A stretch of 64,000 nucleotides of DNA from Pandoraea thiooxydans (GCF_001931675.1 NZ_CP014839.1:1116001-1180000), one strand, 5' to 3'; shown: positions 17,181 through 28,567, counted from the stretch's first letter. The notes: generated by a model not told the origin, from the sequence alone. Translations and numbers: made by a program.

Positions 17181-19619
17181 ATGCAATTCTCCGAATCCTG
17201 GCTGAGAACCCTGATCGATCCGCCGCTGACGAGCGAAGCATTGGCGCATGCGCTGACCATGGCGGGACTGGAAGTCGAAGAAATCCAACCGGTTGCGCCG
17301 CAATCTTCGGGCGTTGTCGTAGCCAAGGTGCTGGAGGTCGCGAAGCATCCCAACGCCGATCGTCTGAACGTATGCCAGGTCGATGCCGGCACGGGCGAAA
17401 TTCTGAACATCGTCTGCGGTGCGCCGAATGTGTCGCCCGGTATCAAGGTGCCGTGCGCCCTGCCTGGCGCTCTGTTGCCGGCACCGGAGGATGGTGGCGC
17501 GCCGTTTCAGATCAAGGTAGGCAAATTGCGCGGCGTCGAGAGTCATGGAATGCTTTGCTCTGCCCGGGAGCTCAAGCTATCGGAGGACCATGCCGGCCTG
17601 ATGCTGTTGAGTGACGACGCCCCGATTGGGCAAGATGTTCGCAAATATCTTGATCTCGATGACACGCTTTTCACCGTCAAATTGACGCCGAACAAAGCGG
17701 ATTGCCTGTCGCTGCTCGGGATTGCGCGTGAGGTTCAGGCGATTACCGGGGCGACCAATCATGGCGTGCCCGTTACGCCAGTCCAGGCAACCATCGCTGA
17801 CACGTTCCCGGTGCGTATCAGCGACCCGAGTGGCTGCGGACGGTTCGCGGGCCGAGTTATCCGAGGGGTGAATGCCAAGGCGGCGACGCCTGATTGGATG
17901 GTCGCCCGGCTCGAGCGCGCGGGGCAACGCAGTATTTCGGCCTTGGTCGACATTACCAATTACGTGATGCTGGAGCTGGGCCAGCCGCTGCACGTCTATG
18001 ATCTGAACAAGCTGCAAAGTGGAATCGATGTGCGCTTTGGGCAGCCTGGCGAGACGCTCAAGCTGCTCAACGATCAGACTATCGAGCTCGATTCGACCAC
18101 TTTGGCGATCACTGACGCGTCCGGGCCGATTGGCCTGGCCGGCATGATGGGTGGAAATTCCACCAAGGCAGAACTGGATACCGAAGACATATTCCTGGAA
18201 TCCGCTTTCTTTTTTCCGGCAGCCATCCAAGGGCGAGCACGCCGCTTCAATTTGTCGAGCGATGCCTCGCATCGTTTCGAACGGGGTGTCGACTTCGCGG
18301 GCAACGTCGTCGCGCTCGAGCGGGCCACGCGATTGGTGATCGATATTTGCGGCGGTCAGCCGGGACCGGTGTCGGATCTCGTCGCTCAGTTACCCGTGCG
18401 CAATCCGGTGCGTCTGAGGGTGTCCAGGGCCGCCAGGATTCTCGGGGTGCCGGTCACGGCTGCCGAGGTCCGCGAGATTTTTGCGAGACTGGGACTGCCG
18501 TGCGAGCAGATCGATGCTGACGTGTTCGAGGTGACTCCGCCGTCTTATCGTTTCGATCTGGAGATCGAGGAAGACCTGATCGAGGAAGTCGCGCGAATTC
18601 ATGGTTTCGAGCGCATTCCATCCAAGCCGCCGGTCGCCGCCAACGCGATGCGTCGCACCGACGAGGCGCGTCGCCCGCTGCACCCGTTGCGGCATGAGTT
18701 GGCAGGGCGCGGTTATCAGGAAACCGTCAATTTCAGTTTTGTCGACGCGGAATGGGAGCGCGATTTCGCCGCGAACGAGGCGCCCATTAAATTGATCAAT
18801 CCGATCGCCAGCCATCTCGCCGTCATGCGCTCCACGCTGATCGGCGGGCTGCTGCAGGCCGTACGCTACAACCTGAACCGTAAGGCATCGCGCGTGCGAG
18901 TGTTCGAAATCGGCCGAGTCTACCATCGCGATCGCGCGGTCGAGACCGGACCGCTATCGGTGCAGGGAATCCGGCAGCCGTTGACCGTCGGCGCGTTGGC
19001 ATATGGCCCCGTGCTCGACGAACAGTGGGGGGCGCCGACTCGCCTGGTCGATTATTTCGATGTCAAGGGCGATCTTGAGGCGCTGCTTGCGCCGGCTGCC
19101 GCGCGGTTTGTCGCGGATGCCCATCCGGGCTTGCATCCGGGCAGAAGCGCTCGAATCGAGATCGACGGGCGCAGTGTCGGCTGGATCGGCGAATTGCATC
19201 CCCGCTGGTTGCAAAAGTATGAGTTCCCGCACGCACCGGTGCTATTTGAGATCGAGGCGGAGGCTTTGTTTCAGCGTGCCATACCCGTCTATGAGGACAT
19301 CTCTAAATTCCCGCCGGTGGTGCGCGACGTCGCCGTAGTGGTGTCGCAGACTCAACCGGCGCAAGCGCTGCTCGATGAAATGCGCTCGTGCGCTCGCAGT
19401 GAGCAGGTCTGCGTGGACGTGCAAAGCATCGTATTGTTCGACGAGTTTCGCCCCAAGGCGGGTATGTCTGGCGGGCTTTCAGTCGAGGAAAAAAGCCTGG
19501 CGTTTCGTGTTACCCTGCAAAACGCGATGGGGACCTTGCAGGACGAGAGCGTTGATCGAGCGATCGCCGCGTTGATCGATCGAGTGACAAGCGTATTCGG
19601 CGCGCGTTTGCGAGCCTGA
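17181..19619 (+). CDS. pheT: Phenylalanine--tRNA ligase beta subunit
   Basis: 812 residues, close to the usual 795-810. N-terminal EMAP/OB tRNA-binding domain ([11 protein letters not shown], about residues 40-150), B3/4 editing domain that removes Tyr-tRNA-Phe, B5 domain around 400-480, the inactive class II-like core, and the C-terminal FDX-ACB anticodon-binding domain (from about 715, [12 protein letters not shown]). Partner of pheS. The gene order pheS-pheT-ihfA is the same as in E. coli. Confidence 0.96.
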   Translation: MQFSESWLRTLIDPPLTSEALAHALTMAGLEVEEIQPVAPQSSGVVVAKVLEVAKHPNADRLNVCQVDAGTGEILNIVCGAPNVSPGIKVPCALPGALLPAPEDGGAPFQIKVGKLRGVESHGMLCSARELKLSEDHAGLMLLSDDAPIGQDVRKYLDLDDTLFTVKLTPNKADCLSLLGIAREVQAITGATNHGVPVTPVQATIADTFPVRISDPSGCGRFAGRVIRGVNAKAATPDWMVARLERAGQRSISALVDITNYVMLELGQPLHVYDLNKLQSGIDVRFGQPGETLKLLNDQTIELDSTTLAITDASGPIGLAGMMGGNSTKAELDTEDIFLESAFFFPAAIQGRARRFNLSSDASHRFERGVDFAGNVVALERATRLVIDICGGQPGPVSDLVAQLPVRNPVRLRVSRAARILGVPVTAAEVREIFARLGLPCEQIDADVFEVTPPSYRFDLEIEEDLIEEVARIHGFERIPSKPPVAANAMRRTDEARRPLHPLRHELAGRGYQETVNFSFVDAEWERDFAANEAPIKLINPIASHLAVMRSTLIGGLLQAVRYNLNRKASRVRVFEIGRVYHRDRAVETGPLSVQGIRQPLTVGALAYGPVLDEQWGAPTRLVDYFDVKGDLEALLAPAAARFVADAHPGLHPGRSARIEIDGRSVGWIGELHPRWLQKYEFPHAPVLFEIEAEALFQRAIPVYEDISKFPPVVRDVAVVVSQTQPAQALLDEMRSCARSEQVCVDVQSIVLFDEFRPKAGMSGGLSVEEKSLAFRVTLQNAMGTLQDESVDRAIAALIDRVTSVFGARLRA

Positions 19620-19688
19620 AGGCGATGCCGACTGTTAGGGAATGCGAGAGACAATGCTCCGCACTGTTGTAGTGATAGCGTTGGAAAT

Positions 19689-20081
19689 ATGAACGAAATG
19701 AATCCGGGTGAATTTGAAGCGATGCTGACAGCGCAACGTTCCGCATTGGAGCGTAACGAAATGTCTGGTTCCTCAGACGAGCCCCCGACTCTGACCAAGG
19801 CAGAACTTGCCGAGCTCCTGTTCGAGCAGGTCGGCTTGAACAAGCGTGAGGCGAAGGACATGGTGGAGGCCTTTTTTGAGGTCATTCGCGATGCGCTGGA
19901 GAGCGGCGACAGCGTCAAGCTTTCCGGGTTCGGCAATTTCCAGCTGCGAGACAAGCCCCAGCGGCCGGGGCGCAACCCCAAGACCGGCGAGGCCATTCCG
20001 ATCGCTGCGCGACGCGTCGTCACGTTTCATGCCAGTCAAAAATTAAAATCAATGGTCGAGACTCAGACCCCCGACAATTGA
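19689..20081 (+). CDS. ihfA: Integration host factor subunit alpha
   Basis: DNA-bending histone-like protein that pairs with IhfB. The body [16 protein letters not shown] and the beta-arm [18 protein letters not shown] followed by TGEAIPI are characteristic, including the intercalating proline. The 130-residue reading carries about 35 extra residues before the usual start. An internal ATG at 19761 ([13 protein letters not shown]) with GGAG upstream would give 106 residues, close to the E. coli size (99), and may be the true start; the upstream ATG also has GGAA. Follows pheT by 69 bases. Confidence 0.93.
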   Translation: MNEMNPGEFEAMLTAQRSALERNEMSGSSDEPPTLTKAELAELLFEQVGLNKREAKDMVEAFFEVIRDALESGDSVKLSGFGNFQLRDKPQRPGRNPKTGEAIPIAARRVVTFHASQKLKSMVETQTPDN

Positions 20082-20121
20082 CGCTATCTGATTTGCTGAC
20101 GCCGTTTGCGTCCATGCCGCC

Positions 20122-20508
20122 ATGGAAAAGGTGAACCTGCCTCCGATCCCTGCCAAGCGCTACTTCACCATCGGTGAGGTCAGTGATCTATGCGGCGTGA
20201 AGCCTCATGTGCTGCGTTATTGGGAGCAGGAATTCACGCAACTGCGGCCTGTCAAGCGGCGCGGCAATCGGCGGTATTACCAGCATCATGAGGTATTGTT
20301 GATCCGGCGTATCAGAGAGCTGCTTTATGAGCAGGGCTTCACGATCAACGGCGCGCGGAATCGATTGGACGCAGACGGTGTCCGCGGCGCTCCTGGAGGC
20401 GGCGAGTCGAGGCCGGACATGCCGCAACAAGTGAGTCGCGGTCAATCGGTCAACGTCGGGCAATTGCAGGCGGACTTGATGGCCGTGATTGACTTGCTTC
20501 GTCACTGA
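20122..20508 (+). CDS. MerR family transcriptional regulator
   Basis: 128 residues. The N-terminal winged helix (YFTIGEVSDLCGVKPHVLRYWEQEF, residues 14-38) and wing (RRGNRRYYQ) are clear. It then has a shortened dimerisation helix and a C-terminal part with no cysteine cluster, so it is unlike metal-sensing MerR proteins. This ihfA-adjacent MerR is conserved in Betaproteobacteria, but its targets are not known to me. 40 bases after ihfA, probably co-transcribed. Confidence 0.85.
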   Translation: MEKVNLPPIPAKRYFTIGEVSDLCGVKPHVLRYWEQEFTQLRPVKRRGNRRYYQHHEVLLIRRIRELLYEQGFTINGARNRLDADGVRGAPGGGESRPDMPQQVSRGQSVNVGQLQADLMAVIDLLRH

Positions 20509-20549
20509 GTCGCCTGCGGCTGCTCCTTGTGCGATGCGTGCGTCCATCC

Positions 20550-20621
20550 GATACATCAGCCTGGCGTAACGCCCAAAGAGTGGGCTCTCTGTAGTTTTCG
20601 ATCCCTGTCCACCCAACCCCA
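20550..20621 (+). pseudogene. Possible degenerate tRNA-Pro
   Basis: In several Betaproteobacteria, as far as I recall, a tRNA-Pro follows ihfA-merR. Here that spot holds tRNA-Pro-like pieces in the right order: CAGCCTGG of the D-arm (20557-20564), TGGG within an AGAG/CTCT stem (20577-20588), TTCGATCC of the T-loop (20597-20604) and CCACCC near the end. From CAGCCTGG to the end there are 57 bases, equal to a real tRNA-Pro. No 7-bp acceptor stem forms and there is no ACCA, so it would not work as a tRNA. Chance similarity cannot be excluded. Confidence 0.3.
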
Positions 20622-20699
20622 AATTCGATTGATATGGCAAACGCTGCGGGTGTCGCCGTAGGGGTGCCTGCGGAATGTGGCTGAATGATAGATTGGGTC

Positions 20700-20733
20700 A
20701 AAAAAACCCCCGTCCTGAGAAGACGGGGGTTTT
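20700..20733. terminator. Bidirectional terminator between merR and the BI-1 gene
   Basis: AAAACCCCCGTC pairs with GACGGGGGTTTT around a 7-base loop. T-run on the plus side and A-run on the other, so it can end the ihfA-merR transcript and the convergent BI-1 transcript. Confidence 0.88.
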
Positions 20734-20780
20734 CGAGAAGCAGACTGGGGTTGCCGCGCCGTGATGGCGGAGCAACGACG

Positions 20781-21482
20781 TCAGTTTCTGTTGCCGCCGA
20801 GCACCCCCAAGAGTGCCAGCAGATTGGCGAATACGTTATACAGATCAAGGTAAATCGCCAGCGTGGCGGTGACGTAGTTTGTCTCACCACCATTGACGAC
20901 GCGTTGTACGTCGAACAGGATGAAGGCCGAAAAAATCGCAATCGCCAGCACCGAGATAGTCAGCATCAGGGCGGGGAGTTGCAGCCAGATATTGGCGACC
21001 GAGGCCAGCAGAATGACCACCACGCCCATGAACAGCCAGCGGCCCAATCCACCAAAGTCGCGCTTGCTGAGCGTGGCGACAGACGCCATTGCGGTGAAGA
21101 TCACCGCTGTGCCGCCAAACGCCATCATGATTAGCGATGCGCCATTGCTGAAGCCGAGCACGAAGCCGAGCAGCCGGGACAGCATGAGCCCCATGAAGAA
21201 CGTGAAGCCGAGCAGCAAGCCGACCCCGATGCCGCTGTTCTTGAAGCGCTCGATCGCAAACATGAAGCCAAAGGCAATGGCCATGAAAGCGATCAAGCTG
21301 ACTGCCGGGCTGCCGGCGAAAAGCGTGAAGCCGGTGGTAACGCCGAGCCATGCGCCCGCAATCGTCGGCAGCATCGAGATGGCGAGCAGCCAATAAGTGT
21401 TGCGCAACACACGATTGCGTGCCGCCGCACTGGTAACACCGCTGCCACGGCCGAAGTCGTAGCGCTGAAAATCCTGGTTCAT
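20781..21482 (-). CDS. Bax inhibitor-1/YccA family membrane protein
   Basis: 233 residues with seven strongly hydrophobic segments after a short N-terminal MNQDFQRYDFGRGSG. The BI-1 family includes pH-gated calcium leak channels (BsYetJ) and E. coli YccA, which modulates FtsH proteolysis of membrane proteins. The sequence fits the family in length and pattern, including an acidic residue in the last helices (FILFDVQRVVNGGE). A link to FtsH is plausible because hflK and hflC, the other FtsH modulators, are in this window, but nothing here proves it. Confidence 0.88.
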   Translation of the reverse strand: MNQDFQRYDFGRGSGVTSAAARNRVLRNTYWLLAISMLPTIAGAWLGVTTGFTLFAGSPAVSLIAFMAIAFGFMFAIERFKNSGIGVGLLLGFTFFMGLMLSRLLGFVLGFSNGASLIMMAFGGTAVIFTAMASVATLSKRDFGGLGRWLFMGVVVILLASVANIWLQLPALMLTISVLAIAIFSAFILFDVQRVVNGGETNYVTATLAIYLDLYNVFANLLALLGVLGGNRN

Positions 21483-21696
21483 GTTTTCTCCTCGTGAAAC
21501 GCCGCTAGGGCTCTAAAACCGGCGAATCTCCCAGGACTGCGGCACTGCCGAATCGATGCGTCAGCCTGCTCGGTTTTCCTGGGCGGGCGTGTATCGGATT
21601 TCTTCCCAAAATACGTGCCCGATCGCCGTGTCATGCCGTAGTTGGACGCGACGGGAACCTACCAGTTCCCACGCCAATCATAGCAGCCTTCATGCT

Positions 21697-21702
21697 ACAA
21701 TA
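21697..21702 (+). promoter_or_regulatory. Candidate -10 box (TACAAT) of ndk
   Basis: TACAAT 48 bases before the ndk ATG. No strong -35 box. It would start the long ndk-rlmN-pilW-rodZ-ispG-hisS run. Confidence 0.4.
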
Positions 21703-21749
21703 TCAGATTCATTTTGTTTATATAACTGCTTAATTTTCTGGAGTTTTTC

Positions 21750-22175
21750 ATGGCTGTAGAGCGCACCCTGTCGATTATCAAGCCCGATGCCGTCGCAAAG
21801 AATGTGATTGGTCAGATTTATAGCCGTTTCGAGGGCGCTGGTTTGAAAATCGTCGCCGCGAAAATGGCTCATTTGTCGCGCGCCGATGCTGAGAAATTCT
21901 ATGCCGTGCACAAAGCGCGCCCGTTCTTCAAGGATCTGGTGGACTTCATGATCTCCGGACCGGTCATGATCCAGGCGCTGGAAGGCGAAAACGCGATCGC
22001 GAAAAATCGCGAACTCATGGGCGCGACGGATCCGAAAAAAGCGGACAAAGGCACCATTCGTGCCGATTTCGCCGATAGCATCGACGCGAATGCCGTGCAT
22101 GGCTCGGATGCGCCGGAAACGGCACAGGTCGAAATTGCGTTTTTCTTCCCCGAGATGAACGTCTATTCGCGCTGA
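21750..22175 (+). CDS. ndk: Nucleoside diphosphate kinase
   Basis: Transfers the gamma phosphate from ATP to nucleoside diphosphates through a phosphohistidine. 141 residues, the standard size, starting [15 protein letters not shown] with GGAG upstream. The active-site histidine lies in [12 protein letters not shown] (His at about 117). First gene of a co-directional block reaching hisS and beyond; rlmN follows after 34 bases. Confidence 0.97.
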   Translation: MAVERTLSIIKPDAVAKNVIGQIYSRFEGAGLKIVAAKMAHLSRADAEKFYAVHKARPFFKDLVDFMISGPVMIQALEGENAIAKNRELMGATDPKKADKGTIRADFADSIDANAVHGSDAPETAQVEIAFFFPEMNVYSR

Positions 22176-22209
22176 CCCGCACTCGTCCCTGTAGCCCGGG
22201 AGATAGGCC

Positions 22210-23337
22210 ATGACCGAATCGCTGACAAATCTGCTCGACTACGATCCGGGTGGTTTGGTCGCCTATTGTGCAGGCCTCGGGGAGAAGCCCTTCCGAGCCC
22301 GGCAACTGCAGCGTTGGATACACCAGATGGGGGTTGCCGATTTCGACGGCATGACCGATCTGGCGAAGTCGTTGCGCGCCAAACTGGCTTCGCGAGCGAC
22401 GGTTGCTTCGCCTGCGGTAATTACCGATCACATTTCTGCTGACGGTACCCGGAAATGGCTGCTGGACGTTGGCAACGGCAATGCGGTCGAGACAGTGTAT
22501 ATCCCGGAGCAGGCGCGGGGCACGCTATGCGTTTCGTCGCAGGCGGGCTGCGCGGTGAACTGCCGCTTCTGTTCGACGGGCAAGCAGGGCTTCAGCCGCA
22601 ATCTCTCTCAGGGTGAGATCATCGGCCAACTATGGATGGCGGAGTTTGCGCTGCGACGTGCCCTGGAGCGTAGCGGTGCGACCGCCGAGCGTGTGATTAC
22701 CAACGTTGTCATGATGGGGATGGGCGAGCCGCTGCTCAATTTCGACAACGTCGTCGGTGCCATGCGCCTGATGCTGGACGACAACGGCTATGGCTTGTCG
22801 CGTCGACGCGTGACGCTCTCCACCTCCGGCGTCGTGCCGATGATGGATCGTTTGGGCGCGGAGCTGCCGGTGGCGCTGGCCGTATCCCTGCATGCACCCA
22901 ACGACGCCTTGCGAGACATGCTGGTGCCTTTGAATCGCAAGCACCCGTTGAGGGAGTTGATGGCCGCGTGTGACCGCTATCTTGCCGTTGCGCCGCGCGA
23001 TTTCATTACGTTCGAGTATTGCATGCTCGACGGCGTCAACGACAGCGAATCGCATGCGAAGGAATTGTTGGCGTTAACGCGGGACGTGCCCTGCAAATTT
23101 AATTTGATTCCCTTCAATCCGTTTCCTGACTCGGGTCTGAGGCGATCCAACGACGCTCAGATCAAGCGTTTCGCGCAAATTTTAATCGATGCGGGTGTCG
23201 TTACAACGATTCGCAAAACGCGCGGAGACGACATCGACGCCGCCTGTGGTCAGCTGGCTGGCGAGGTCATCGACCGGACCCGCTTGGCGGCACGGGGCAA
23301 ATTCGGCAAAATCCCCGTCGAGGTTCGCGAAGCATGA
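22210..23337 (+). CDS. rlmN: Dual-specificity RNA methyltransferase RlmN
   Basis: Radical SAM enzyme that methylates C2 of A2503 in 23S rRNA and of A37 in certain tRNAs. The 375-residue protein has the 4Fe-4S motif C-x3-C-x2-C (Cys114, Cys118, Cys121), the [13 protein letters not shown]-binding segment, and the resolving cysteine near the C-terminus ([10 protein letters not shown]). Its stop overlaps the pilW start in ATGA, so translation is coupled. Confidence 0.96.
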   Translation: MTESLTNLLDYDPGGLVAYCAGLGEKPFRARQLQRWIHQMGVADFDGMTDLAKSLRAKLASRATVASPAVITDHISADGTRKWLLDVGNGNAVETVYIPEQARGTLCVSSQAGCAVNCRFCSTGKQGFSRNLSQGEIIGQLWMAEFALRRALERSGATAERVITNVVMMGMGEPLLNFDNVVGAMRLMLDDNGYGLSRRRVTLSTSGVVPMMDRLGAELPVALAVSLHAPNDALRDMLVPLNRKHPLRELMAACDRYLAVAPRDFITFEYCMLDGVNDSESHAKELLALTRDVPCKFNLIPFNPFPDSGLRRSNDAQIKRFAQILIDAGVVTTIRKTRGDDIDAACGQLAGEVIDRTRLAARGKFGKIPVEVREA

Positions 23338-24101
23338 TGTGGCGCGCCGGTTTGCTGTCTCCACTTGGCTTGGTGATTGCGGCTTGCGCCCAACCATTTC
23401 AGCCCCCGGAGGCCGCAGCGAGTCGCGTCGAGCTTGTGGAGCAGCGCGCGCAGGTGCATTTTGAGCTTGCGAACACGTATTTTCGTGCAGGACAATTGCA
23501 AACCGCGCTTTCGGCGGTGCACAAAGCAATAGCGGCGGATCCGGCGTTCGACGAAGGCTACCACTTGCGAGCCCTGGCCCATATGGGATTGGGCAATTCG
23601 GCAGAAGCAGAAAGTGATTTTGAGCGCGTATTGCAATCGCGCCCGAAGGATGGCGCGTTACTGAACAATTATGGGTGGTTTTTGTGCGAACAAAGCCGCT
23701 ACGAGGAAAGCGTCGCAGCCTTCGAGCTTTCGGCAGCCTCCAGTAGGCATGTCGCGAAGCCGCTTATCGGGGCCGGCATTTGCAGCGTGCGTCTGGGGCG
23801 AATCGAGCAGGCGCAGGCATTCTTCGAGCGCGCTCGCCAGGCGGATCCGGAGAATGTCGTCGCTGCGGTTGAATTGGCGCGTCTGCATTTGCGGCACAAC
23901 GAATTCGACGCGGCGCGCGCACAGCTTGGCGAACTCAACCGATCGACGCGTGCGACCGCTGAATCGTTGTGGCTGGAAGCGGGTATCGCCCACCGGCTGG
24001 GATTGACTCAGGAACGCAAAGCGCTGACGGACGCATTGCTGCAAAAATATCCACGGTCGCCAGAAGCGGCTGCTTTCGAACGGGGGAGTCTCGATGGATA
24101 G
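23334..24101 (+). CDS. pilW: Type IV pilus biogenesis lipoprotein PilW/PilF (TPR)
   Basis: 255 residues. The signal peptide ends at VIAACAQ, giving a lipidated Cys18. Six or so tetratricopeptide repeats follow (for example [48 protein letters not shown]). PilF/PilW pilotins carry the secretin PilQ to the outer membrane. Position between rlmN and rodZ matches many proteobacteria. Starts within the rlmN stop and overlaps rodZ by 8 bases. Confidence 0.9.
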   Translation: MMWRAGLLSPLGLVIAACAQPFQPPEAAASRVELVEQRAQVHFELANTYFRAGQLQTALSAVHKAIAADPAFDEGYHLRALAHMGLGNSAEAESDFERVLQSRPKDGALLNNYGWFLCEQSRYEESVAAFELSAASSRHVAKPLIGAGICSVRLGRIEQAQAFFERARQADPENVVAAVELARLHLRHNEFDAARAQLGELNRSTRATAESLWLEAGIAHRLGLTQERKALTDALLQKYPRSPEAAAFERGSLDG

Positions 24102-25125
24102 TCAAGATCGGCCGGACGAACGTTCGGTCTCGCAAGCTTCATCGCAGTTGCAGTCCGGCTCAAGAGGGGGCGAGGCCGGAAACGTCCCGCAACCGGGCTC
24201 GTTACTTGAAGTGGCCTCGAGAATAGGCCGCGAGCTACGGGAGGCGCGCGAGCAAAGAGGTTTGCTGATCGAGGATGTTGGCGCGCGACTGAAAGTGTCG
24301 GCCAGCAAGCTCAAAGCGCTGGAGGCCGGGCAATGGGAGCATCTTCCCGAGATGCCCTTCGTGCAGGGGCTGGTGCGAGGATATGCCCGCCTGCTGGACG
24401 TCGACCCATCGCCCATGACCGAGGCGCTGCGTCCTTTCGGTCGCCGTGCCGCCATCGACATTCCGCCGCCGTCACCGAATGCACCCAGTATCCCACGCAG
24501 TCCGGCACGCTTTCGCTCGCCGGTCGGCAATGCCGCCGGCCCTCGCCTTGTCTGGATCGTCATCATTATTATCGCGGTCGGCGCCGGTATTTTATGGTTT
24601 GGAAATCGGCGCCACAATGAGCGGAAGGTCTCCACGTCGGTAGCGAGCGCACCTGTCGCCCAGAGCGGCCCGAATGCGGCCAGCGATGGTGTCGCAAGCG
24701 CCGGCGTGGCTGATCAGCAGGCGGTCACGGGCGGCGCCGCATCTGCGGTCCTGCCGTCGACCCAAAGCGCTTCGCCCGCGAGCGCCCCTGCTGACCAAAC
24801 ACCCACAAGTGAGCCGGTGGCAAATCAAGCTGTTACGCCGGCCACGACGAGCGCACCCGATGCGGCTTCGTCAACGCAAGCCAAGACCGGCCAGTTGCGT
24901 TTGCAATTGTCCGGAGACAGTTGGATCGAGGTGCGCCAAAGCGACGGCAAGGTCGTGTTCTCACGCCTGCTGCATGCTGGCGACCAGCAGGACATCACGG
25001 GTACGCCACCATTGAAGGTCGTCATCGGCAACACCGCTGGCGTGGCATCGCTCCAATACGATAATCAGCCGGTGGATGTGAAAACACGCGGCAATGGTAA
25101 TGTGGCAAGGTTGACATTGCCTTAA
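24094..25125 (+). CDS. rodZ: RodZ-like cytoskeleton protein (HTH, one TM, DUF4115)
   Basis: 343 residues: an N-terminal Cro/C1-type helix-turn-helix (about 40-110, [15 protein letters not shown] and [17 protein letters not shown]), a single membrane segment at about 150-172 ([18 protein letters not shown]), an Ala/Ser/Thr/Pro-rich periplasmic linker, and a C-terminal DUF4115 beta domain ([17 protein letters not shown]). This is the RodZ layout; RodZ binds MreB and the elongasome to keep rod shape. Next to ispG as in E. coli (yfgA-ispG). Confidence 0.9.
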   Translation: MDSQDRPDERSVSQASSQLQSGSRGGEAGNVPQPGSLLEVASRIGRELREAREQRGLLIEDVGARLKVSASKLKALEAGQWEHLPEMPFVQGLVRGYARLLDVDPSPMTEALRPFGRRAAIDIPPPSPNAPSIPRSPARFRSPVGNAAGPRLVWIVIIIIAVGAGILWFGNRRHNERKVSTSVASAPVAQSGPNAASDGVASAGVADQQAVTGGAASAVLPSTQSASPASAPADQTPTSEPVANQAVTPATTSAPDAASSTQAKTGQLRLQLSGDSWIEVRQSDGKVVFSRLLHAGDQQDITGTPPLKVVIGNTAGVASLQYDNQPVDVKTRGNGNVARLTLP

Positions 25126-25147
25126 GGCAATCTGCCGGAGAATTGAA

Positions 25148-26419
25148 ATGTCAGAACAGGTTTTACCCATCGTCGGTGGCGCGCGTGAGCGCCGCCGCAC
25201 GCGAACCGTGTCGATTGCCTGGGGAGGCAAGAAGATCTCCGTGGGCGGTAGTGCGCCCATTCGCGTGCAATCGATGACCAATACGGATACCGCCGATGCC
25301 ATCGGCACCGCCATCCAGGTGAAGGAGTTGGCGCTGGCTGGTTCAGAGTTGGTGCGAATCACCGTCAATACGCCGGAAGCTGCGGCCGCCGTGCCGGCGA
25401 TCCGCGAACAACTCGATCGGATGGGCATCGACGTGCCGCTGGTCGGCGACTTTCACTATAACGGGCACACGTTGCTGAAGGACTATCCTGAGTGCGCGCA
25501 GGCATTGTCGAAGTATCGCATCAACCCTGGCAATGTCGGGCAGGGCGCCAAGCGAGACAGCCAGTTCGCGCAGATGATCGAGGCCGCATGCCGCTACGAC
25601 AAGCCTGTTCGCATCGGTGTGAACTGGGGGAGTCTCGATCAGGGTCTGCTGGCCCATATCATGGATGAGAACGCGCGCCGGCCGACGCCTTGGGATGCCC
25701 AAAGTGTTATGTACGAGGCGCTGATCACTTCGGCAATCAGTTCCGCAAAGCGTGCCGAGGAAGTTGGCTTGCCGGGGGATCGGATCATCCTGTCGTGCAA
25801 GGTCAGTGGCGTACAGGATCTGATTGCGGTCTATCGGGAGCTGGCGCGTCGCTGTGACTACCCGCTGCACCTTGGCCTCACCGAGGCGGGCATGGGTTCG
25901 AAAGGCATCGTTGCGTCCACCGCGGCTTTGTCGGTGCTGCTGCAGGAAGGGATCGGTGACACGATTCGTATTTCATTGACGCCGGAACCTGGCGCGCCGC
26001 GCAGCAAGGAGGTGATCGTCGCCCAGGAAATTCTGCAGACCATGGGGTTGCGGGCTTTTGCTCCGATGGTCATTGCGTGCCCCGGGTGCGGGCGAACCAC
26101 CAGCACGCTATTCCAGGAACTGGCCGCGCAGATTCAGGATTATCTGCGGGCGCAGATCCCTGTTTGGAAAATCCAATATCCAGGCGTCGAGAACATGCAT
26201 GTGGCGGTGATGGGTTGCATCGTCAACGGTCCGGGCGAATCAAAGCAAGCCAACATTGGCATCAGCCTGCCGGGATCGGGAGAGAACCCCGCAGCGCCGG
26301 TGTTCGTTGACGGCGAAAAGGTCAGAACGCTGCGCGGCGAACGCATTGCCGAAGAGTTCCAACAAATCGTGGATGATTACGTGAAAAAACGCTATGCGCC
26401 GGCGCAAGCCGCGGTGTAA
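25148..26419 (+). CDS. ispG: 4-hydroxy-3-methylbut-2-en-1-yl diphosphate synthase
   Basis: Penultimate enzyme of the non-mevalonate isoprenoid pathway, turning MEcPP into HMBPP with a 4Fe-4S cluster. 423 residues; the longer betaproteobacterial form compared with 372 in E. coli, with extra sequence in the middle. Opens [20 protein letters not shown] and [11 protein letters not shown]; cluster ligands are in CPGCGRTTS and [12 protein letters not shown]. Lies 22 bases after rodZ and 20 before hisS. Confidence 0.96.
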   Translation: MSEQVLPIVGGARERRRTRTVSIAWGGKKISVGGSAPIRVQSMTNTDTADAIGTAIQVKELALAGSELVRITVNTPEAAAAVPAIREQLDRMGIDVPLVGDFHYNGHTLLKDYPECAQALSKYRINPGNVGQGAKRDSQFAQMIEAACRYDKPVRIGVNWGSLDQGLLAHIMDENARRPTPWDAQSVMYEALITSAISSAKRAEEVGLPGDRIILSCKVSGVQDLIAVYRELARRCDYPLHLGLTEAGMGSKGIVASTAALSVLLQEGIGDTIRISLTPEPGAPRSKEVIVAQEILQTMGLRAFAPMVIACPGCGRTTSTLFQELAAQIQDYLRAQIPVWKIQYPGVENMHVAVMGCIVNGPGESKQANIGISLPGSGENPAAPVFVDGEKVRTLRGERIAEEFQQIVDDYVKKRYAPAQAAV

Positions 26420-26439
26420 CGGGAGTCGAAAGAAAAAAC

Positions 26440-27798
26440 ATGGCGCAAACTGAAGGAAACAGTGCTCGGCCAAGTGTCGATGGTCAGCCCAAGGCGAGTG
26501 GAAAGATCGCCGGCGTAAAAGGCATGAACGACATTTTGCCGGCAGACGAGACGCTCTGGACATTCTTCGAGCAGACTGCGCGCTCGATGCTGCGTGCCTA
26601 TGGTTACCGGCAGATCCGTACACCGATCATCGAACACACCAACCTCTTCTCGCGCGGTATCGGTGAAGTGACCGATATTGTCGAGAAAGAAATGTACAGC
26701 TTTACAGACTCGCTCAATGGCGAGAACCTCACGCTGCGCCCGGAGAACACGGCGGCGGTCGTACGGGCCGCGCTGGAGCACAATTTGCTGTATGACGGTC
26801 CGAAGCGGCTCTGGTACATAGGTCCGATGTTCCGGCACGAGCGGCCGCAGCGGGGGCGGTATCGACAGTTCCATCAGGTCGGCGTCGAGGCGCTCGGGCT
26901 GGCCGGACCGGACGCGGATGTCGAGATCATCCTGATGTGCCAGCGGCTGTGGGACGATCTGGGCCTGACCGGCATTCGTCTGGAGCTCAATTCGTTGGGG
27001 CAGGCGAGTGAGCGAGCCGCACATCGGCAGGATCTGATCGCCTACCTGGAAAAGCACTCGGCGATCCTCGACGACGACGCCAAGCGTCGGCTCCATACCA
27101 ATCCGTTGCGCGTGCTGGACACCAAAAACCCCGCGCTGCAGGAGATGGCCAAGGGCGCCCCCCGATTGATCGATTATTTGGGGGATGCTTCCCGCGAGCA
27201 TTTCGATGGTGTGCAGCGCCTGCTCAAAGCCAACAATATTCCATTCACGATCAACCCCCGCTTGGTGCGCGGTCTCGACTATTACAATCTCACCGTGTTC
27301 GAGTGGGTAACCGATAAGCTGGGCGCTCAGGGGACCGTGGCCGGTGGCGGGCGCTATGATCCTCTGATCGAGCAACTGGGCGGCAAGGCGACGCCGGCCT
27401 GCGGTTGGGCCATGGGGGTCGAGCGAATTCTCGAGTTGTTGCGCGAGGACGACCTGGTGCCGCAGGACGAAGGCTGTGATGTATACATCGTGCATCAGGG
27501 TGAAGCCGCGCTCTCGCCTGCGCTGGTGGCGGCGGAGCGCCTGCGTGACGTTGGGCTGGATGTCATTTTTCATTGCTCCGCCGATGGCAAGGGCAGTAGC
27601 TTCAAATCGCAACTGAAGCGTGCCGATGCCAGTGGCGCGGCCTTCGCCGTAATCTTGGGCGATAACGAAGTGGCGCAGCAGCAGGCCGTCGTCAAGCATT
27701 TGCGCAGTTCAGACCAGCAGGACAACCAGGTCGGCGTGGCTTTCGACCAGTTGACCGACTATTTAATCGATGCCATGGTGGCAAGCGCTGACGCATAA
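26440..27798 (+). CDS. hisS: Histidine--tRNA ligase
   Basis: Class II synthetase charging tRNA-His. 452 residues, with about 20 extra residues before the normal start (family starts near [14 protein letters not shown]). Motif 2 appears in [19 protein letters not shown], the HisA motifs in [15 protein letters not shown] and [15 protein letters not shown], motif 3 in GWAMGVERI, and the anticodon-binding domain fills the last 100 residues. Note that hisZ, a paralogue without tRNA charging, lies at 35422-36570. Confidence 0.96.
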   Translation: MAQTEGNSARPSVDGQPKASGKIAGVKGMNDILPADETLWTFFEQTARSMLRAYGYRQIRTPIIEHTNLFSRGIGEVTDIVEKEMYSFTDSLNGENLTLRPENTAAVVRAALEHNLLYDGPKRLWYIGPMFRHERPQRGRYRQFHQVGVEALGLAGPDADVEIILMCQRLWDDLGLTGIRLELNSLGQASERAAHRQDLIAYLEKHSAILDDDAKRRLHTNPLRVLDTKNPALQEMAKGAPRLIDYLGDASREHFDGVQRLLKANNIPFTINPRLVRGLDYYNLTVFEWVTDKLGAQGTVAGGGRYDPLIEQLGGKATPACGWAMGVERILELLREDDLVPQDEGCDVYIVHQGEAALSPALVAAERLRDVGLDVIFHCSADGKGSSFKSQLKRADASGAAFAVILGDNEVAQQQAVVKHLRSSDQQDNQVGVAFDQLTDYLIDAMVASADA

Positions 27799-27813
27799 GG
27801 GTGGAGAAAAAGG

Positions 27814-28443
27814 ATGGGGTATCACGAGGAACAAGAGCAACTCGAGGAACTCAAGGCGTGGTGGAAACAGTATGGCAACGCGGTCATTTGGGTTCTGATT
27901 GTGGCCCTGTTGGTTTTCGCTGGCTGGAATGGCTGGCGTTACTATCAACGCAAGCAGGCAGCTGAAGCCTCGGTGCTTTACGGCGAGTTGCAGCAATCGA
28001 TTGCGGCCAAGAATCAGCCGATGATCATTCGCATTTCCGGCGACATGGGTAACAAATTCGGGCGTACTGCTTACGCTGAAATGTCGGCCTTGATCTCAGC
28101 CAAGGCGCTGTACGAACTGGGCGATACGGAAGACGCCAAGGCACGACTGCAATGGGCCATCGACCACGCAAGCGACAACGAGTACCGCCAGTTGGCAAGA
28201 CTCCATCTGGCGGGTCTGCTGCTTGACCAAAAGGACTATGAAGGCGGGCTGAAAGCTCTGGGGAATAACCCACCCGCGGGGTTCACCGGCCTTTTCGATG
28301 ATCGCCGGGGCGATTTGCTGGTAGCACAGAACAAAATCGCCGATGCGAAGCAGGCCTATCGCGCCGCGCTTGAGAAATTGAGCAAGAACGATAACAGTAT
28401 GCGACAGTTCGTTCAGTTCAAGCTTGATGCCCTCGGCGGTTGA
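27814..28443 (+). CDS. yfgM: YfgM-like tetratricopeptide inner-membrane protein
   Basis: 209 residues: a short cytoplasmic N-terminus (GYHEEQEQLEELKAWWKQYG, typical of YfgM), one membrane helix at about 22-42, and a periplasmic TPR domain. In E. coli YfgM binds PpiD and the SecYEG translocon and belongs to the periplasmic chaperone network. Position between hisS and bamB is the same as in E. coli, which supports the name. Confidence 0.9.
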   Translation: MGYHEEQEQLEELKAWWKQYGNAVIWVLIVALLVFAGWNGWRYYQRKQAAEASVLYGELQQSIAAKNQPMIIRISGDMGNKFGRTAYAEMSALISAKALYELGDTEDAKARLQWAIDHASDNEYRQLARLHLAGLLLDQKDYEGGLKALGNNPPAGFTGLFDDRRGDLLVAQNKIADAKQAYRAALEKLSKNDNSMRQFVQFKLDALGG

Positions 28444-28567
28444 GGCCAGCCGAAATGTGTGACAGAAGCGGTTCCGACCACTCCATAACGACATAAGATC
28501 ACCCGACTACATGATGAGCTTACGTGATTCCAGCCGTACTCTGCCTGATGCATTGGGCCGCCGTTTC

